A stretch of 64,000 nt of DNA. It comes from Antilocapra americana (Eukaryota; Chordata; Mammalia; Artiodactyla; Antilocapridae). A model generated the notes under the pieces. The model saw only the letters and a program-made list of their open reading frames with translations. It had not been told where the DNA came from and ran no database searches. Positions within the stretch are counted from its first letter, which is position 1. Each line of letters starts with the position of its first letter. A program made the position numbers and the translations under genes. The stretch is taken from positions 23,023,907 through 23,087,906 of the forward strand of contig ML664199.1 in assembly GCA_007570785.1 (NCBI GenBank). Direction: 5' to 3'. Positions 58,163 through 64,000 of the stretch are shown piece after piece.

Positions 58163-58401
58163 TTCCATAGCTGGTGTGTGTGTGTGTATGTTAGTTAGTC
58201 ATGTTCAGCTCTTTGTGATCCCCTGGACTGTAGCCTGCCAGGCTGCTCTGTCCATGGAATTCCCCGGGAAAGAATACTGGAGTGGGTTGCCATTCCCTTC
58301 TCCAGGGCATCTTCCCGATTCAGGGATCAGACTTGGGTCTCCTGCATTTCAGGCAGATTCTTCACCCTCTGAACCACCAGGGAAGCCCTTCCATAGCTGG
58401 T
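58163..58401 (-). mobile_element. Bov-tA SINE, antisense, perfect 13-bp TSD
   Basis: Element 58176-58388 beginning with a short (GT)n tail and ending 'ctgaaccaccagggaagccc'. TSD ttccatagctggt at 58163-58175 and 58389-58401. Confidence 0.96.
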
Positions 58402-58526
58402 AACTTTGAAGGAATCATGGCATTTGGCAGACTTAGTAAAATGAGGCACCTGTGGCAGGTAATCTGATCACAAAACTTCTGACCACTTTTTCTTTTATTT
58501 CCTAGGTGTTTTTTTTCTTGAAGACT

Positions 58527-58799
58527 ACATTCTTTGCACTGAAACTCCAGTACTTTGGCCACCTGATGTGAAGAACTGACTCATTGGAAAAGACCCTGAT
58601 GTTGGAAAAGATCAAAGGCAGGAGAAGGGGACGACAGAGGATGAGATGGTTGAGTCAGCATCACTGACTCCATGGACATGAGTTTGAGTGAGCTCTGGGA
58701 GTTGGTGATGGCCAGGGAAGCCTGGCTTGTTGCAGTCCGTGGGGTCACAAAGAGTCAGATATGACTGAGCAACTGAACTGAACTGAACGTTCTTTGCAC
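58527..58799 (+). mobile_element. BovB LINE 3' end with 13-bp TSD
   Basis: Element 58540-58786, 'gaaactccagtactttggcc' to 'ctgagcaactgaactgaact'. TSD acRttctttgcac at 58527-58539 and 58787-58799 (one mismatch). Confidence 0.95.
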
Positions 58800-58801
58800 A
58801 C

Positions 58802-60260
58802 TAATTAATGTATTAAAATCTGTCCCCTAGTGGTCATGGCACACAGGGCCAGTTTTACTAATGACAGTTCAGCCCACAAAACTTTCTTCCCACCATCCGT
58901 GTTTGATTAACCTGCAATGGTGCCTCTTGGCCTAGCACAACAGATTTTTATCTCAACAGAAAAAAAATAGGAACAACTGTGACCAAAGTTAAAAAGATCG
59001 ATTCTTTAACATGGAGGTTAATCCTGGCTGAACATTTAAATCACCCACACATGCGTGCACACGCACACACAAACACAAAATCAATGCCTAGACCGCCCCA
59101 CCAACCTGTTGAATCTGAACCTCTAGGAAGAAGGTCTGTGTCCAGAGGACTGACAGAGGCTCCCAGGTGATTCTGATGAACAGCCAGAATCCAGACAAAT
59201 GGAAACTCTATTAGAACTTGACGAAAGACAAATGACAGCAAAGACTATCCCCTCAAAAGCAGCCCTCCCAAGAGCTTCTGAGTTCAGTGGAGATGCTGTC
59301 CAGGCTCAAATGGTTTTGGTCTCCACTTTGGGAGTTGCTTTCAAATCCCACGGCATATATTTTGGAACAATCTCAATATTGGGAATATTTTGCCTTTTGA
59401 CAGCAAATTTGAGCGAGTTTGAATTGAAATCCTAAAGTAATTCTAAAATCAAGTCAGCTGACTGTGTTGGGCCATTTTTCAGGATAAGCTGGGTAAGACC
59501 ATTTTTGGTCAAAAAACAACATATGGCCAAGGGGATGGATTTGTCTCATGCGTCTCATAATTGACACAAAAGGCAATTCCAAAAGAGGGCCACAAACATT
59601 TTTATTAGTAACAGCTGTATTGGAGCCCGTGTGCTGCTCCCCGAAGTACCATCTTAAAAGGCAGTGTTCATCTGGACATGTGAAGTCTGATGGGACTATT
59701 AAAAATTCTGCCTCATTACTTAAGGGTCAAACCTGAATTTAGAATTGAAAGGGGGAAAACGTGGGAAGGGTCAGACTGGGACAGCCCCTAGATTTTATGG
59801 CACTCTGTTCATGATCCAACACTGTCAGAATCCAATTCGCCACACCTAAGCGCCATGCCATTCCAGGCTGGCAGAGCACTCGCCAGCCCTGGGGGCTGCT
59901 GAGGGTCTCCATGCCAGGACCCTCAAGGAGCTCCGCGGAGAGTGAGAGGACTGAAACTTGCATTGTGATCCTTTGTCTTCCCTCCAAACCTTCATAATGA
60001 AATTCTCCAACATTACATCAGATAAATCCTCACGGAGGAGCACACAGGACGCTGTGAGCCCTCACCACCAATCACAGTCAATTGGAATTTATTTCCAACT
60101 GCAATATTATGCACTTATTCTCTAGGTGAGATCTTATTCCTCTCTCCCACCTCCTCAATCTAGTGTGAACATTAAACATCGGGCCCTCCTGTCTGGAGAC
60201 TCGTGTCTCAACGACAGTGTTTTCTAATGTGTATTCCAAGGAAGGCTGGTTTCCTAGTAC
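58802..60260. other. Unique stretch, no gene seen
   Basis: Contains an (AC)-rich patch at 59048-59078, and a CArG-type box ccatttttgg at 59499-59508 with an E-box catatg at 59520-59525. No exon recognised. Confidence 0.45.
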
Positions 60261-60261
60261 C

Positions 60262-60580
60262 TGTTCATTCATTTATCCAATAAATATTTGTTGAGCACCC
60301 TGTGTGCTCCAGCAGGAGTAGATCCAGGTTTTGTGGGGCCTGAAGCTTCTAACAACAGTGGAGGTCCTTTTAGAGGGAAAGAACACAAAATTGTGAATAT
60401 AAAACTAGATACAGGCACTCAGAAGGGCGGTTATGAGGCTTAAGCTCTCTTAATTCACAGTGCATTTGTGAACAGTTCCAGGAATGATTCTGGGGCTAGA
60501 ATCCTGAATAAAACAGACCTGTCCTTGTGAAGCATGTATTCTAAAGGTGTAGAAATAGGAGCTGGAAATTAATAAAATTT
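60262..60580 (-). mobile_element. L2 3' end, antisense, interrupted
   Basis: Left part 60262-60313 ('atccaataaatatttgttga', 'gcaccctgtgtgctccagca') and right part 60478-60580 ('ggggctagaatcctgaataa', 'aacagacctgtccttgtgaa') are contiguous in L2; a ~165-bp segment splits them. Confidence 0.65.
60314..60477 (+). repeat. Unnamed interspersed repeat, copy B, inside an L2
   Basis: Starts 'agtagatccaggttttgtgg' and matches copy A near 54.9 kb for roughly 90 bp. A short repeat tccagYagga/tccagga brackets it, as expected for an insertion. Confidence 0.5.
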
Positions 60581-60599
60581 AGAGGAGGGAAAATTCAGG

Positions 60600-61720
60600 G
60601 TTATATGTTTGAGAACTTAGGAGCTAAACAAAATTAGCTTTCTTCCTTTAACAGCTTCTCGGATATACACATAACTCTCCAAGGAGGAACCGCGTTTTCA
60701 TCATTCCCCAGCTTTATTTATCAGAGAATTCCCCTTTTGTGAGGTATCTCTGTGGACTAAATTCTGTAAAGCCCACCTTGGAGAAATCCTGCCCTGTAAC
60801 GTATCGGAAGCTCCGCACATGACATCATCTATCTGTCATCTGTCATGAAACAGGGTCCCTTTCTTGTTTGGGAAAAGCATTTGATTCCTGCACTAATGAA
60901 ATAATATGTCATTTTTCATTATCATTTCTAACCCCTCTTTTAGTGTTTTAGGCATGTGGAACACTTATCTCCTCTGCTTCCGACATTTCAGACTATATGT
61001 CTCAAAATACATTTTAAAACCTTTCCAATCCGGCCTCAGATTTTACATAGCATGGGTTCCGCTTAAAGTAACCAAGAATTCACCTTATGAGGGATTCTCA
61101 AATTTAGAAATGCAAAATACCAGGACACCTCGTGGCTTAAAAATCATCTGTTATCCTCCAGAAGCACAGAAGAGTCGGCATTTGGGGTCGTAAATCTGCC
61201 TTCGCACTTCCCTTCAACCCCTCCACCAGGGTGAGAAGGCTCTCGTGTGGGGCCTGGCTTTCCAGTGGTAAGAATTATATTTGTCCCGGGTGCTGGTTCC
61301 AAAGACATCTGTGATGGCAGCTCATCCAGCCTTGTTCTCAGGGAGCTAACTTTAGCAGCAGATTCTGCATCTGTTGGTGGAGTTTGACACAGCATATGTT
61401 TTCCAAAGCAGCCCTTCCCAATAGCTGACTCCCTTCTTATGTGAGGACATTTAATATATCCTGAGAACTAATCATCTCTCCCCTCTGCCCAAACGTTTAA
61501 GCTATATTTAATTTCATCCAGTTTAACAAGCCTTCATGTCTGGAGCCCATCTTTTGATTTCAAAATAAATAAAAAAGAGTTTCTATGACTCACAATAGAT
61601 TTCACCTCTGGGCAGGCCAGCGAATTTTTTCTACACCTTTCTCCAAATAGAGTCCTTCTGTCATAAGTTTCCTGACATGTTTGTTAACCCTTTAACCTCT
61701 CGAAGGGATTAAATACAAGT
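60600..61720. other. Unique stretch, no gene seen
   Basis: No transposon, exon or RNA gene recognised. AT-rich parts near 60880-61000 look non-repetitive. Confidence 0.45.
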
Positions 61721-61730
61721 GAACCACCAC

Positions 61731-62222
61731 TGTGGTGGTTTTTAAATAGGTCCACAATTTCTTTGACATTTCTCTCTCCAAAAGGTGGAGCCTAAGACCG
61801 CCATCCTTGAGTGTGGATTTGACTTAGTGACCAGCTTCTGACAAACAGACTACGGCAAAATTGCATGCTGCGACTTCTGAGGCTGGGCTAGAGAAGGCAC
61901 TGTGACCTCTGTTTTTTCTTGGATTACACACTCTGGGGGAAACCAACGGCCACATAATGGAGACACTCAGGCAGATCAATGGAGAGGTACACATGGTGAG
62001 AAACTGAGGATTTTGCCCACAGCCTGTGAGGAAGCCGTCTTGAAAGCAGAGCCTCCGCCTCAGTTAGCTTCTTGACTTGGACCACGTGTGAGTCCCTACA
62101 GAATTACCCAGCTAAGTTGCTCCCAAATTCCTGACCTACTGTGTAAGATAATAAATGTTTATTGTTGTGGTAAGCCATTAAGATTTGGAGTTATCTGTTA
62201 TGCAGCAAAGCTAACTAACACG
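61731..62222 (+). mobile_element. MLT1-type (ERVL-MaLR) solo LTR
   Basis: 'ggtggagcctaagaccgcca', 'gtccttgagtgtgga'-like start, 'cacactctgggggaaaccaa', 'actgaggattttgcccacag', 'gtaagataataaatg', ending 'gcagcaaagctaactaacac'. Confidence 0.82.
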
Positions 62223-62224
62223 AC

Positions 62225-62858
62225 CCTCCTAAGGGTTCTTGTATGATGTCTTGACTGCACTTGTTTCTTCTGCCTGAAACAGCTGGGCTGCATTGGCTGG
62301 GAGTGTAATTACTTCAGGAATGGGAAGGATGTCCATGCGCTTTACCCAGTGGGCAAAATTAAGTCCTATTAATATAGTGGAGCTAGCTTCTCTGAGCCCC
62401 AAGGTCTACTTTCAAGATTCCCAGCCCCTGGGATTGGAGGGGCAGAACCCCCAGCACTGCCAGTTTTAGCCTATCTGCTCCCCACACACCATACAGCTGC
62501 CACTGCTCATCTCCAAGGCCCATCTTCGCATTTCCCCAAGCCGTGGCCTAAGCTGCCATCACTGTCCACCTCTTGGCTACAGAGGCACACTCCCTGGGGC
62601 CCTGTCATTATCACTCTACCTAACAACTGTGCTTCCTTCTGTTAGTATCTTTTAGCAATATCTCCAAGGTTAGAGCTCCTTGAACTTAACACACACAGCC
62701 TTCCTTCGGAAAGAAGATGCCACCACTAGGGTGACACAGGCAAGCAAGACAACCCTCTCGCTTTTGACCCCTAGAGCTGAATTTGGCTAATCATGCCTAA
62801 CAATTTGTTTTTCAGAGTAGATTCTCCCCTAGACCTGGCAGGCCTCTCTTTGCATTAT
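62225..62858. other. Unique stretch, no gene seen
   Basis: GC-richer than its surroundings but CpG-poor. No exon recognised. Confidence 0.4.
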
Positions 62859-62859
62859 A

Positions 62860-63870
62860 TTTCTAAGACTTTATTTTTTAGAGCAGTTTTAGGGCCACAG
62901 CAAAACTGAGGGAAAGGTAGAGATATTTCCCATGTACCCCACGCCATACACATGCATAGTCCCCCCATTAACACCTCTCAGCAGAGTGGTGTATTTGTTA
63001 CAACTGATGAACCTACACTGATACACCATCATCATCATCCAAAGTCCATAGTTCATAGTCGTATATTCCATGGGTTTGGACAAATAATGACAAGTATTTA
63101 TCATTATAGCATCATACAGAGTATTTTTCAATGCCCTAAAAATCCTCTGTACATCTCCTACTTATCCTTTCCCTCATCCCCAACCCCTGGCAACCACTGT
63201 TCTTTTTACTGTCCCCATAGTTCTGCCTTTTCCAGAATGTCATATAGTTGGGATCACACAATGTATAACCTTTTCAGATTGACTTCTTTCCTTTAGTATT
63301 GCATTTATAGTTCCTCCATGGCTTGAAAGCTTTGGAAATCTTGAAAGCCACGGAAATCTTTCCATGGCTTGAAAGCTCATTTCATTTTAGTGCTAAATAA
63401 TATTCCGTTTTCTTGATATACCAGTTTATTTATCTATTCACCTACTGAAGGATATAATGGCTGCACCAGGTTTGGACAGTTATGAATAGAGCTGCTATAA
63501 ACATCTGTGTGTAGGTTTTTATGTAAACATAAGTTCTCAACTCCTTTGGGTAAATACCAAGGAGCATGATTGCTGGATTATATCCTGAGAGTATGTTTGG
63601 TTTGTGAGAAACTGCCAAACTGTCTTCCAAAATGACTACTATTTTGCATTCTCACCAGCAATTAAAGAGAGTGCCTGTTGCTTCACATCCCAACCATCAC
63701 TTAGTGTTATCATTATTCTAAATTTTGGCCATTCTAAAAGGTGTGTAGTATTACCTCATTGTTGTTTTAATTTGCATTTCCCTAATGACATGATGTGAAG
63801 CATATTTTCATATGCTTATTTGCATCCTTATGTCTTGTCATGACGTGTCTGTTAAGGTGTCTCCTTGACC
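62860..63870 (-). mobile_element. L1M LINE 3' region, antisense
   Basis: 'agagcagttttagggccaca', 'acccctggcaaccactgttc', 'taccaaggagcatgattgct', 'aaactgccaaactgtcttcc', 'tttgcatttccctaatgaca' in reverse-complement order. Carries a local duplication at 63316-63377 absent from the family pattern. Runs to near the window end. Confidence 0.88.
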
Positions 63871-64000
63871 CCAGAGCAGTAAAATAACTCTTTCTAGGTG
63901 TGGGAAAACTCTCAATTTTTACTGTTAATAGGCCATTAAAAGTTTTCTAAGACAAGTCTATATATGTATGTGGTGGTGGGAGGAACCAGTAATTGGCCCA

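Overview
The window is nuclear DNA from a ruminant, almost certainly a bovid. The evidence is repeat content: about 18 Bov-tA / Bov-A SINEs, Bov-A2, five BovB (RTE-type) LINE fragments, ten tRNA-Glu-derived CHR SINEs of the whale/hippo/ruminant clade, and L1 copies whose 3' ends match the cattle-type L1. Older mammalian layers (MIR, L2, MLT1/MaLR LTRs, a Tigger-like element) lie beneath. Species cannot be fixed from sequence alone. There are two runs of N (10 bp and 400 bp).

I found no protein-coding gene, rRNA, tRNA or small-RNA gene that I can support. Every open frame over about 100 codons lies inside a SINE/LINE, inside the CpG island where stops are rare, or across the N gap, or shows no recognisable domain. 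The window is best read as intergenic or intronic sequence. Its most gene-like signal is a dense, repeat-free CpG island at about 11.75-12.17 kb; a weaker CpG patch lies at about 15.6-15.87 kb.

Layout: 0-5.8 kb is mostly unique AT-rich DNA with an old L2 and a TG microsatellite. 5.8-13 kb holds a Bov-tA with perfect target-site duplications (TSDs), two full CHR SINEs and the CpG island. 13-20 kb has Bov-tA elements in alternating orientation, the weak CpG patch and two MaLR LTRs. 20-30 kb holds an L1 3' end split by Bov-A2, several MIRs, a Tigger-like element, two MLT1A-like LTRs each split by a SINE, a BovB tail and an AT-rich block. 30.4-35.8 kb is the most layered part: an antisense L2 split by an L1M 3' end that is itself split by a second L1, then a sense L2, then an antisense L1M split by a BovB and two SINEs. 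36-49 kb is mainly unique, including a TAAT-rich block near 45.3-45.9 kb. 49.3-59 kb is retroposon-dense: two cattle-type L1s (one containing the 400-N gap), a 1.8 kb inverted BovB with a dead reverse transcriptase, a MaLR LTR, an L1M and several SINEs. 59-64 kb has an L2 interrupted by a small unnamed element, an MLT1 LTR and an antisense L1M.

No set of genes working together is present, and I found no undescribed protein system. What is informative is the CpG island and the datable nesting of retroposons. All family names come from recognising consensus patterns by eye, not from a database search.
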